Assembly: GCF_003576645.1 (NCBI RefSeq)
Contig: NC_044923.1
Span: forward strand, 12,253,212-12,317,211
Source of the DNA: Ipomoea triloba
Lineage: Eukaryota; Streptophyta; Magnoliopsida; Solanales; Convolvulaceae
Direction of reading: 5' to 3'
DNA length: 64,000 bases
Each line of letters opens with the position of its first letter. Position 1 is the stretch's first letter. Positions 21,344-32,950 of this stretch are shown piece by piece. Position numbers and translations under genes: made by a program. The notes beneath the pieces were generated by a model. That model made no database searches and had not been told where the DNA came from. It saw only the letters and a program-made list of their open reading frames with translations.

Positions 21344-23214
21344 TCTACTATACTAATTAGAGCCAAAGAAAGTTAGGCCTATAATGGGTAGAAAAAATGA
21401 CGGTCAAATTATTAAAACAAATGGATGGTTCAGATTGTTTAGATTTATATTTTTCGTTGAGATTTCCTAATTTATCCTTAATTATATGATTATCCATTAA
21501 ATTTTCCGTTAAATATTATCTTTTCCTTTAATATTCTGTTAACTCTTAACTTATCCATTAATTTCTATAAGTAAGGTCTTAGGTTCGAACCTCATCCTAA
21601 TCAAAGTTGGCATAATTTTTGAACATATACTATGAATATGTTAAGAGTATATTATTCAAAAGTAAGTACCACTCTATTACTCTTATTAAATTAAAATAAA
21701 TTAGTAGTTACAACAAAAAAATAATACATATGCATTTCTTTAAGGGAAAATTGCATTTTTCGTCCTTAAGTTATAGGGTAATTGCAGAATTCGTCCTTAA
21801 GTTATGGTAATACTCACTTTTCGTCCCTAAGTTCTCATTGACGTTGCACTTTTCGTCCCTGAGTTATTCAAATTGCAAATTTCGTCCCTAAGTTATCATT
21901 GCGTTGCACTTTTCGTCCCTAACTTAAATTTGCAAACTTCGGTAAACTTTCATTTTTAAAAAATTTTAATCGAACTTTTTTAGTAAACTTCGTTAAAAAT
22001 ATTGGCATTGAACTTGAAAAGTTCGATTAAAAATTTTTTTAAACGAAAATTTACCGAAGTAGTTTTCGTCCCTAACTTAAGTTTGCAAACTTCGGTAAAC
22101 TTTCGTTTTAAAAAAATTTTAATCGAACTTTTTCAGTAAACTTCGTTAAAAAAATTTGGCATTGAACCGGAAAAGTTTGATTAAAAAATTTTTAAACGAA
22201 AATGTACCGAAGTAGTTTTCGTCCCTAACTAGTTTGCAAACTTCGGTAAATTTTCGTTTTAAAAAATTTTTAATCGAACTTTTTCAGTAAACTTCGTTAA
22301 AAAAAATTGGCATTGAACCGGAAAAGTTTTATTAAAAACTTTTTAAACGAAAATTTACCGAAGTTTGCACACTTATGTTAGGGACAAAAAGTGCAACGCA
22401 ATGATAACTTAGGGACGAAATTTGCAATTCGAATAACTTAGGGATGAAAAGTGCAACGCCAATGAGAACTTAGGGACGAAAAGTGAGTATTACCATAACT
22501 TAAGGACGAATTATACAATTACCCTATAACTTAGGGACGAAAAATGCAATTTTCCCATTTAATAATTCGATGTCTACAATGCCTTTATTCAAAAAAAAAT
22601 ATTCATTATCAAAAAATTTAAAAAAAGATATAATTTCATTAGTTATATTGTCTATATTTTCTACAATACAAAGATTCATTATCTTCAAATTTATTAATCA
22701 ATTATATTCACTACATTGTTCATTGTTTTTTTTTTTTTTGAAGAGACATTGTTCATTGTTTTATTTACATTAATTTGTAATTAAATATCAAAGTTATACT
22801 AAAAAATAATGTTATATATTTATTTACAAATATTGTTAATAACATGGAAAAAAAAAACAGTTGAAGCCAATCATATTAACCACTTAGGGAGAATTTGCTA
22901 TATTTTCTACAATACAAAGATTCCTTACCTTCAAATTTATAATTGATTAAAGACAATGACAATGCTACCCCAAAGAGAATTAAAAAGGCTTCGAAAAATT
23001 CAAACATTTATTTTAGTGACAATTATAATCAATCTCTCATATATTATCTTGCATTTATAAATTTTGAATTACCGATTTAAATAAACAAATTCAACATTCA
23101 ATTATATATGCATGAACATCTCCTATATAATCTTGCATTGATATACTTTGAAATGCTTATTTAATAATAAACATTGGACATTATCTCATTTGCGCAATAC
23201 GCGTGGAAAACTAG
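21344..23214 (+). mobile_element. non-autonomous Helitron, copy 2, with nested foldback
   Basis: The element starts TCTACTATACTAATTAG after an A and ends TGCGCAATACGCGTGG plus AAAACTAG followed by T. These are Helitron features: a TC 5' end, a short GCG/CGC hairpin near the 3' end, a CTAG-type terminus and insertion between A and T without duplication. The body matches copy 1 (3753-4997) on both sides of a nested 813-bp insert. It contains no Rep/helicase. A TAGGTTCGAACCTC segment near 21582 resembles a pol III B box and is shared by the copies. Confidence 0.8.
21744..22556. mobile_element. foldback element with long TIRs and palindromic core array
   Basis: The ends GGGAAAATTGCATTTTTCGT and its complement form inverted arms of about 185 bp (21744-21930 and about 22375-22556). 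The arms are filled with TTCGTCCCTAAGTTA repeats in one direction and TAACTTAGGGACGAA in the other. The core has three tandem units of about 152 bp (starts near 21934, 22087 and 22238). Each unit is itself an inverted repeat (CTTCGGTAAACTTTCGTTT against AAACGAAAATTTACCGAAG). TTTAA on both sides is a possible duplication. The absence of the insert in Helitron copy 1 (near 4170) shows that it is a later insertion. The superfamily is uncertain, possibly MULE-like. Confidence 0.85.
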
Positions 23215-23279
23215 TGTTAATATATATGTAATTGATTACCTTGTTTTGTATTCACAAGTTCCTTTCAAATACTGCAGCC

Positions 23280-23465
23280 AATTCTAATACTGAAAATACA
23301 CGGTTTAATCTTTTTTAAAATTTAGTACAACTATTATGTGTTTTGATTTAGAAACACAATTTGCATTATAAAAGTTCACAATTCTAATACTAAAAATACA
23401 CAATTCAATGTAGTCTAGGACCATGGTCCACCTGGTAAGGTGTACCCTGACTATGGTATAACAAC
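23280..23465. mobile_element. remnant of the same MITE family as 6038-6652
   Basis: The segment GGACCATGGTCCACCTGGTAAGG ... TATGGTATAA (about 23422-23462) repeats the palindromic TIR design seen at 6044-6094. Upstream are short AATACTGAAAATACACGGTT and AATACTAAAAATACACAATT direct repeats. The partner arm is missing, so this is a one-ended remnant between the Helitron and the CAMTA gene. Confidence 0.5.
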
Positions 23466-23852
23466 TGAAATTTAATAAGTTCGCAAAATTAGAACTAAAA
23501 TTTAGTACAACATTTTCAAAGTGATTTCAACATCCTCCTAGAATAGAAATTTAGCAAACCATTATTAAGAATTGTTTATAAGTAGCATATAACTATGGAT
23601 TGGAGTAAAGATTGGCTTTCTTATTTATACTGACTAAATCAAGAAAATAAGTCCTTAAACCAGCAACCTATTTAATTATCACTACCAACCATTTACATAA
23701 ACTACAAGCAACATAGCATATGCTTGACTATCATTTAACATTTGAATCCAAACCATATACACACAACAGTAAGGCAGATCATTGATGTTATACAGCCACT
23801 AGAGAGCATGTATTGCTATACAAACAAAGGTCAGTACGAGTAGAACTTGCAG

Positions 23853-26800
23853 CTATGCATACTGATATATGTCATCATTTTCCATGCTGGAGATGCTAGG
23901 ATCATGAGAAGATGTTGCCTCAGTTTCCACACCTTGAAGCTCAGCCTGCCAAATAGAATCGAAAGAAATTGGTATTGTTATTGGACATGCGGCGCTGGAA
24001 TATATCTTAATTAAGAAAATGGATGCTTTGCATACCTTAGCCTGTCGATATTTTTCAAGAATGCGATGATATTGTTGGCGTGCCTCTGGAGATTCAACCA
24101 TTGACAGAACCCTTGAGACAGCCTCGTCAATTGTTGCATCCACTTTCTGCTTGCGAAACACTTTCAGAATGTCTTCATCCTCGGTTTCATCAATGGAATC
24201 CGTCTCATGGCGAAATCCACGAAGGCCAACTCCCCTTCTACGCCACCTAAGTACTACCTTCTCTAAAACCCCCACAGCCCAACATACCTTGTATTGCTTT
24301 CTAACCTGGTAGCCTCGTACATGAGCCTGCCAGTGCAAGTTAAATAAGATCAGTATTTCTATTTTAATCTAATTGCTTCTGAAGTTCTAGTGACTTGAAC
24401 TTCAGTTCATGTTACGTAAACATGAATTGCGTAGAACTTTGAGAGGGAGTAGAGAAATGGTGGAAGAGACTGAGCACCTGTATCTTCACTACTTTCTGAC
24501 GGAATGTTAGGAAATCCTTCCGCCCTTTCCATCCTCGGTATTTCTTTTGAATAGCTAAAGCTGCTGAGTTGTAATCGCGAGTTGAACGGAATGCTAACTT
24601 AGACGCAGCTGAAAGACCCTGAATGTCATTTGATAGAGTATAGTATTCATCCCCAGCAGCAAAAGAAACAACTTCTTTCTGTTGTCTCTTCCTGAAAGAA
24701 TGTGCCCGAAATGCAGATTGTATACGTGCAGCGGCTTGAGCAGCATTCCTGACTGCGGCTAAGGTGTGCTTCAATGAAAGCTCATCCTCATTTGTTGTGG
24801 CACTTGTTGTAGAGACACTAACAATGGTTTTTTCTGCTTCCACATCAGCAGATCCTTTTGAGAGCTCGCTTTCTTCCAATGTGAGGGATGAGAGGTGACT
24901 AGTTAGTGCCACTTCTGAAAGATAACCTGCAAGTCCCTTGTGTCCACAATTGGCAGCAATAGCTGCAGGAGTTTTACCAATAGGATCTTGTTTAGTGGGA
25001 TCAGTAACTGCTCCAGCTGATGCACCAGATGCTATTAATGCAGCAACCATTTTTTCCCTGTGTATAGGAGAGGAATTTGAAAAAATAATAAATAAATAAA
25101 CAAGTTATTAGTAAAAGATTGCCACTAGAAAAAGAGCCATCATGACACAAGTGCAGTGAGTCCCAGAGGGGGGGTGGGTACAGATAGAAAGAGATTAATT
25201 GCACGCTCAGTTCACATTCTGGCAGAACAAGAAATAATGGTAGAAGAGAACCAAAAGGAGGAAAGGTCAAGTAATTGCATGGGGATGAACATTTAAGGCC
25301 TCCCAGTTCAAAAATCAACTTAATGAAGCCTATTTTACCACATAAATCATCGCATAGTTTTGATACGTAGAAAATTCAACCTAACACTTTCAAATCTTAA
25401 ATTTAGATGAACCTTAACAAGCATTCAATCATGCAGAACCTATTGATAGTCAAATACAAGGATCCATGCAGTCATTACCTCCCAAAGCGAGCAGCCCAAT
25501 GTAAGGCAGTCCAACCAGCGATGTCACGGAAATTAACACTTACTCCAGCATTTAAAATTGGGTGCAATGCCCACTCAAATCCCAACCCAGCAACCATATG
25601 TATTATACCTTGTTCTTTCCTGGACAACATACAGTCAGACGAGTTAGTTTTACCTTGAAATTTGGAAAAAATCCACTGCTGCAACTTGTCTTTCAGGAGT
25701 TCCTGGAGAAACCAATCAATTGTGAGATTTGTTGTTGAACTGCCCACTAAAAGAGCCTCAATAACTTGACTCCATGAGTCTTCACCTGCTTTGACTTTTT
25801 CCAAATAATCATTTCCCAATCCAGAACTATCAAAATTACCATTTGATCCATCAGAAAGAAGCATCTGTCCAAATCTGATGAGCAGCAATAATTCCTCAGG
25901 ACTCTTATTAGTGCATTGTGTTTCAGGAACTGTACTATTAATCTTGCTAGTGGACTCAACTCGGTACTCAAACTCCCTAACCTCACTGCATGATTCCCGG
26001 TTACCCGTGGTAATGCAGAGGTTGACTTTACCAGGCAAGTGAGGAGGAGCCTGGCAACGGATGACACCTTCTTGAATGATCTGAACAGGAACTTCTACAT
26101 CACCAAACATACACACCCATTCACTTTCTGATGGATCACAAAGAAAAGATCCAATGATGACCACCTGCATTAAAGAACTTGAAACTGTTAACCTCAAGAA
26201 CTAATTGCAGCTATACTTCTGACAAATCTCAGCAAGATGGAGTAACAATAATAAAGAGTATTACACATGAGAACATTAAAATAACAACTATAACAATAGA
26301 CAGTCAGGATTCCAACATAACTCGTACCTGAAAAATAGGGGGAAAAAACATGGATAAAATAAACTTCTATGTAGCAGGTAACCATAAAGATCCAAGTATC
26401 AAATAAAGGATTAACCTTTGTAGCCGCTGTAGCATATCCCCAGTCCGGAGATATTTCCTTAATTGTAAATTTCTGCTTTTGAGCAATAGTTAAGCCCAAG
26501 TCAGCTTCAAGAGAAATTCCAATCTGACCTTGGTTAAATAATGTTGTATATTGGATAGGATCAGTTCTGTACGTATTTACTGCAGGAGAATATAGAGGGT
26601 ATTTGAAATCTTCAACTTGTTGAGGAATTGTAATAGAATCTGCAATGCCAAACAATATTGTCTTGCTTTGAAAACTCATAAGCTGAAATGTGCAGATAAT
26701 CGAAGCTAAGGAAGATCTTACGGTTTTGAGCCTCCTTTCCATCAAAATTAAACCACATGTTTTCTGGTGTTTCCACTGGTTCTCTTGCAAGCAGCATGTT

Positions 26801-29800
26801 CTGCCAAATATATTGATTTTTTATGGTGAAAGATGGAAGTAAGAACTAGTAAAAAGAAAATAACAGAGAATTAGGTGAAAAGAATCAGAATTAATCAGTT
26901 AGAAAACAGCCAGGTGTGTACTTCCATGTATGGACCAGTGAAAGTGCACCTACAGTTAACTATTCACTACAGCCTTATTATAGGGAACATAGACCAGGTA
27001 ATCATGCCAGAATATACAAGACAGACACTATATAGGGAAAAGAATAGACTTGATTTATCGCATTCCATTCACCTTATCATCCGTGTAAACATATTTTCCA
27101 TACAACTTGCTGTCCAAATAGTTCCCATCGCCTTCTAGTGCCTCTTTCCATGGATCTACTTCATATCCTGGGATTTGATGATTATGCTCACTTAAGTAAC
27201 CTGCAAATGCATGGTGATTAACACCTGATTTTCAGTTTTCTTGATTCCATCTATAAACAGAGCTTTGTTCCTTAAAAAAAATATCAGATTAAATTAAAAT
27301 GAGAAAACGAAGACAAATATAGCATATTCAAAAATATTACAACAACAGGAAACAAGAGATTTAAGGCTCCAAAGACGGTAAATTCACCCCCACAAGTATA
27401 AGCATGCATATTTTAACATTACAAGGCATTGACAAAATGACAAACCTGAATGCTGCTGCAACAGAAGACTGTTTGAATCCTCAGGCATCCTAGTAAATGT
27501 CCTATGATCATCTAAAATATTTTGCACACCATCTGAGTTATCTATGTCATTGTAGAGTGGATCAATTTCTTTAAAGCTGTCATCATTCAAACTCAACTGC
27601 TCCTCAAGCTTTCGCAATGCTAGACTCATTTCACGGGCTGATGAACTGCTAACTTCATCTACTCCCTCTCTGACGCTTGACTGGCTTATCCCATTGCTGG
27701 TAGTGGCTGCATGGGAACTAATCTCCACAGATCCAGGACTAGAGTATGGTTCATATGATTCATTTACAACGACAGAAGAGCCTGCATATTGAGTAGAGTA
27801 TGGGCTGGGACTCTGACTTGAAGTAGAAGACACCGGAGAAAACTGTGACATAAATCCAGCATTCTGTCTTCCCTGTGTCTTGCAAACAAAACAGATGGCA
27901 TAAACATTGACACTTAAGCATGTGACGTACAAACATCCATAGACAGGACAAATTAGCTATATATAATATTGTATTAGCGGTTTGTAAAGAGATATTTGTT
28001 AAAATTAGTTGTTTGCTATTAGCAATTAATGTGTAAAAAGACTTTATAAGGACATTGGTACAATAAAGACAACAACAACAACAACAACAATAATAATAAT
28101 AATAATAATAATAATAAGATTAAAAATTTTTAATTAAAAATAAAAACAATACAAAGGGGAGCCTGTGCACAGGCTCCCCTTTGTATTTTTGTTCCCACAT
28201 CAATGGGAAATCAAAGAGAGGTGTTGAGGCCCATCACTGTTTTAATCAGTTTAATTATTTATTTATTGATTTATTTTTGTTCTTATTAAGGCCGTTTTGG
28301 ATGAAGAGTCCTCTTTCCCCAAAATGCCAAACCCTAAATGTTGCTAAAACCAAACATGCCACAAAAATGCTGCTCCAAACCACTGATTACCAAACACCAT
28401 TTTCAGTCTATTGACTTGGTCAAAACGCTGAATATGGTCAAATCCACCAAATTTTGGAGTGACCTGCCATTAACCAAACAAGGCCACTGTCCGACAAAAA
28501 GAATTTAGTGTTAAAGAATGCATGTATTTTTAGCAGTTGGTAACCTTCATTTTCTGTGTCCTTTTTTTTTTAAACAGCATATGTTAATTATAGAAAATAT
28601 CCACACTGCACAAGTTTGGCTTGAGAAAGAAAAGAGCGTTTAATTGATGAAAATGAGTTTTTTTATAGTATTTTTTAGTCAGCAATCAGGCAAAATAAAG
28701 CTTACCTCACTTATATCTCTGTAGTGAACCAGAACAATATGCTCATATGCCCTGTTGAAACAGTAACTTAGAAATTCAATCAGGAAACTGTGAAAGGGAG
28801 GCAACAGTATATATATCCATACTCTCGTTATTTGGACAAATGAAGTAAAAAATTTAGAAACAAAAAGATGAATGCTTCAACAAACCCATTTCTTTTTTGT
28901 CCTTCAAATTCAGTATAATCCTAACAAAATAAGTGTCGCATAAGCTTTTGCAAACTTCAGTACAACTACTATACCCTCTTCAAAATCACCCACAAGAAAA
29001 GCATCAGTAGACAGACAAAAGGAATGGAACTCACGGATCCAACATCCAATAGCTGCGCCTCTGAAAATTAGGATTCTGCTCTCCGTGTGCATAATAACAA
29101 TTGAGAGCTTCAGCACTTCCAACCTAATCACAGAGAAACCATCAATAAAGCTCCTGCAGCAACTAGAATTAAATGGACAAGACTCGACAAAAGTTCACAA
29201 CAATGCCTTGATGCACTAGTTCCAGGATGTGATGATGAAGAAAGTCAGATCCCAAAACTACTTATACAAAAAAAGATTATCTAGAAATGTGAGAAGTCAA
29301 GAGCCCTAATAATGTTACCTTAAGCCTTTCATGAGCTTCACCCACAGTTCTCCCATCTCTCTTTCTTCTCCAACTATGACCATCTTTACGGAAAAATCTT
29401 AGGACTCTCTTGTTGAAAAGAAACAAAGATCCACCTGTTAATAAAAAGTAATTGATGAGATGTGAAGCAAAGGGAAGTGGAACCAATATCAACAACACAA
29501 GGTGTGGACATAAGGATAAAGGCTAAATTTGCACAAATTGAAAAAAGAAGGTTAGAGAAATACTTCCTGGTTTTTGAGGAGGTTCATGGGCAATCTGGTG
29601 GTTCTCGTGATTCTGCAATATAAAGAGCACTTCAGCAGGTTTCAACCATCGACCTTGAGCTTCTCGAATCAAATCACTGAAATTATATCCTGAAATATGA
29701 AGTAAAGTGGCTGTTGAAGAATCTTTTTCCCACTTTTTTTTGTACAAGTAGTTGCAGAAGACTATGCGTGGATAAACACAGTTTTTAAAGAGCATACAGT

Positions 29801-30654
29801 CACAAAGAGACTAATACATTTCCTAGGAAAGAGTAAGATTCACGAGAAAACTGGAAAAGCTGAAAGAATTTTGTATATTTGACTTTATACAAAGATCACA
29901 GTATGGTTCTTATTATGTCAACCACCGATCTATCTGCATTGAGATTATAGAAAGCCAAGATCTCTCCTTTACTATAAGAGTTAGGAGAAACAACAATAAA
30001 TTTAGTTCTGCGCCTCTGCCTGCTCAGTCTTTTATTACCATTGTGAAATCTAATGATTAAAGCTTCATGGTCACAAGAGGTGCCAAAGCTTGGTTCATCC
30101 TATATTCATTTCAAATACAACCACCCCTCGCAGTCTGTAACTAAACCACTCTTGGAATGAACTTTAATACCGGGTAGTACGAACACTAAAACCCAATCTG
30201 CAATTACCTGAACAACTCTATTTCCTTCCATCAAATTGAAATACATCAGCATTTATTGCCATTTGGTGATACTGTGTCTCAAATCTTATGACTATTTCAA
30301 CGTTTGATCAATTTCTAGGGCCTGTGCCAGATCTATAACCAAAGGATTTGGTCAAGTGACTTAAATGAAATGAGTGTGCTTCAGCTGGAACAAAAAGTTC
30401 CTCCAAGCATAGCATCTGCTAAAGAACTAAATATAAATTTCCTTCATCACAAAATAAATAAATAAAAACCACAACAACAGGCCGACTTATCATCGAAGTA
30501 CTCCGCTAAAGTTGGGGAATAAACGTTTACACTTAGCAAAAACGAAAATTTTAACCACTCTGAGTTAGCGAATTGCAGCTACAGATTAAAACTGCATAGC
30601 GATTCATATAAAACAACTGAAGTGGAGTTATTATCACATACCCGCTTCCGTCAT
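23853..30654 (-). CDS. CAMTA4: calmodulin-binding transcription activator, CAMTA4 type
   Basis: Thirteen coding exons on the minus strand join without a phase break: 30642-30654, 29564-29689, 29319-29434, 29035-29123, 28706-28751, 27446-27872, 27073-27200, 26722-26800, 26416-26639, 25479-26164, 24478-25057, 24036-24326 and 23853-23945. The product has 965 residues. Domain order is that of the CAMTA family: CG-1 DNA-binding domain (about 5-130, with NKRVLRFFRKDGHSWRRK and NCYYAHGE), TIG domain (about 405-490, IIGSFLCDPSESEW), ankyrin repeats (about 600-690), IQ motifs (about 752-855) and a basic CaM-binding helix (about 857-880, VLRWRRRGVGLRGFR). The role is a nuclear Ca2+/calmodulin-responsive regulator that binds CGCG-type promoter elements. 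Length and short C-terminus fit the CAMTA4 subclass. The start is set by a 13-nt first coding exon (MTEAG) spliced in phase to the CG-1 exon. Exon 8 splices in phase to the acceptor at 26640-26642, skipping a nearer AG that leads to a stop. Confidence 0.96.
28069..28118. repeat. (AAC)n(AAT)n microsatellite in CAMTA intron
   Basis: Compound trinucleotide repeat, about six AAC units followed by about ten AAT units, in the intron between coding exons 5 and 6. Confidence 0.9.
28148..28187. repeat. perfect 40-bp palindrome in CAMTA intron
   Basis: The sequence reads identically on both strands over 40 bases. The left half is AATACAAAGGGGAGCCTGTG, with no spacer. It lies about 30 bp from the trinucleotide microsatellite in the 833-bp intron between coding exons 5 and 6. 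It may be the joined ends of a lost inverted-repeat element. Confidence 0.95.
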
Positions 30655-31080
30655 GATTCTACTAGACAAAAATATCAATCACGCTGAAAACTCATAGCGA
30701 ATTGCAGCGAGGTCCTCTGTTTGTCATTCATTCAAATTGAGCCCGGATCCCATACTTCCTAAGCAGTGAAATCACGAAAGAGAGCAGTGATTAAGTACCG
30801 CAGCTCCAAATAGGTCGGCGGGCGCCGGAAATTTGAATTTACAAACGGCGAAGTTGGGAAACGACTTCTAGAGAGAGAAAGTCAATCCGGTAAATCGGTA
30901 TGTCTGCGAAGAGAGAGAGTGAGAAAGAGAACGCCAGAATTGTTGTGGTCTGGCCGTAACGAGCTATAATCGAAGGCGACGGTGTTGGACTTGAAAATAA
31001 TTTTACTTACTGCTCTCATTTTACCTTTCTTATTTTTCTTTTTAATTTGTCTCATAATGTTGTCCATCTTTCTAAACTAA
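30655..31080 (-). promoter_or_regulatory. CAMTA4 5' UTR and proximal promoter region
   Basis: This lies upstream of the CAMTA start codon on the minus strand. It contains a GC-richer segment (about 30790-30850) and a CT-rich stretch on the coding strand (about 30860-30930, TCTCTCTTCGCAGAC-type), common in plant 5' leaders. No TATA box or transcription start can be fixed from sequence alone. Confidence 0.4.
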
Positions 31081-31284
31081 ACACCACTATTATTTTATTT
31101 TTTTAAAATTGCTGTATTTCATACTTTTAAATTAATTTATTGTATTTTGTACTATCTAATACTTGTTGTAGTCAAAATGATAAGTCTATTTTTACTCATT
31201 TTACCTACTTTTCTACTCTTTATTTAAACAATCAAGATAATTTTGTTCTTAAATTTTAATTTTTCATTCTTACCAAAAAAAAAA

Positions 31285-31581
31285 TGAAAGAATTCAATAA
31301 CCGATATCGAATCGATAAAAAAATTTTATTCTCGGTCAATTATCGGTTATTAGTTTTAATTGATAAATTTGCGACTACAAAATTTTCGTTATTCGATAAA
31401 TAATTATGGATGTTCAAAATTTCGATTATTCGATTAATCGGTTTTAAATGGGTTATGACATTCGATTTTTCGAAAATCGACATAACCGACCGAAAACCAA
31501 ACTTCAATTTTTAGTTAATTATGAAGAGTTAAAAATAGTTATTATTAATTATTGATCGTAACTGACCAGTGCTCACCCCTA
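31285..31581. mobile_element. hAT-like element remnant
   Basis: Dense CGATTAATCGGTTTT / AACCGATATCGAAT motifs on both strands end in GTGCTCACCCCTA (about 31569-31582), the reverse of a TAGGGGTGAGCAC terminus. That organisation resembles the right side of 7547-9345. No transposase is present and the left end is unclear. Confidence 0.45.
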
Positions 31582-32950
31582 AACTAAATACTTTATAAAT
31601 ATTACTCCTGGTTCACTTGAGAATTTTAAATTAATTTTGTTAAAAGAGAAATGATCGCTACATAAGCTAAATACCCATGCTTCTTCTACATAACCAAAGA
31701 AACTTGACAATCACTTTTGCAATGGTGTAACTAAGAAATTAATGGAGAACGTTTCCATTTAAAAACAAAGTTAAAACTGTCATAGGAAAAATCAAAACAA
31801 TATTGAAAGCAATCTAATTACACAATACACAATAATGAAAAGATGAAAGTTATAAAAAAAAATAAAAAAGATGAACAGATGAACAGAGTATATTTTACAC
31901 TAATTACACAATACTGAAAGTTAAAACATTAGAATGTAAAGAAAAGATGAACATATATAGTATATCTCTTATTATAATAAAGAGATGGGAAAAAAATCTT
32001 CTTATTTCATCTCCATTCCATTTTCTATACTTGCTAGATTTGATTTCCTATCATTGTGCCTCAATTGCATGATGATTTGTAGCTAGAACATCTAGGGGTT
32101 GGATTTGATAAACTAGAAATTATGCATGCTTGATCTTTCAATGTTGAAGAGATGAGATGGTTGTAATTATGTCTTGAATGCTTTTGTTGTGAATGATGTT
32201 ATGTGTTAATCCTTTCCTCATTATGTTTTGCTCGATTAGTAAAGAGGGAGCTAAGAAGATGCATGTCTCTATGCGTGTGAAGGAACCAAATGGAGAGAAT
32301 AGCCTCCCAAGAGATTTGTCACCAAAGAATCTTGAACCTGGAGGAAGGCAAATGACCCTAATCACATGTGAAAGAGGTATGTTGATATGGGTGGAATTCT
32401 AACAAAGAATTGACATTGCTGCGATTGAATTCCCTACAAGATTAGTATTAAGAATGTTATGCACCATACCTTAACACAAGAATACAAAGGATCTCCCACA
32501 ACATTAGGAACCCAATATTGGGTTTTAACCCTTTTATGCAATATATATCAAATAAGCCTTAGAATCTCATGTTAACCTCAACCCCAAGTCCTAAATAGGA
32601 CTACTCACTCATAAATTCTGTCAACAAAGCAAGAATATTAAAGTAAGACATCATAAGAAAGTAGTAAGGAATAAAGCAATGAGCAACTTATCTTCAAAAT
32701 AGAATGAATCTACAACTTATTTTGGAATCAAATCTTAAAAATAGAAGAATATACCCTTTTAGAAGAAAGAAAAAGAGTTTACTTGGCCTAGGGTTTGAAA
32801 CCACACCCTACTCTATACTCTTTATGTTAATATTCACTATCTCTCTAGACTCTCCTTTTTAAATCTGAAAATGACATATTAAATCACACATCAGGGCTAG
32901 ATGCACGAGCTTATCAAAGCCTGTATGTGGAGACAGTCACGTAATGGGTG
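31582..32950. other. no supported gene
   Basis: AT-rich sequence. A 69-codon frame at 32193-32402 is not recognisable. Parts near 32560-32830 resemble LTR-type repeat sequence but have no boundary that I can defend. Confidence 0.35.

Noticed and set aside
21575..21605. tRNA gene at GGTTCGAACC segment
   Set aside because: There is a B-box-like word but no cloverleaf, and it is shared by all Helitron copies.
25747..26067. 106-codon frame on the minus strand inside CAMTA
   Set aside because: It is an out-of-frame shadow of the TIG-ankyrin exon.
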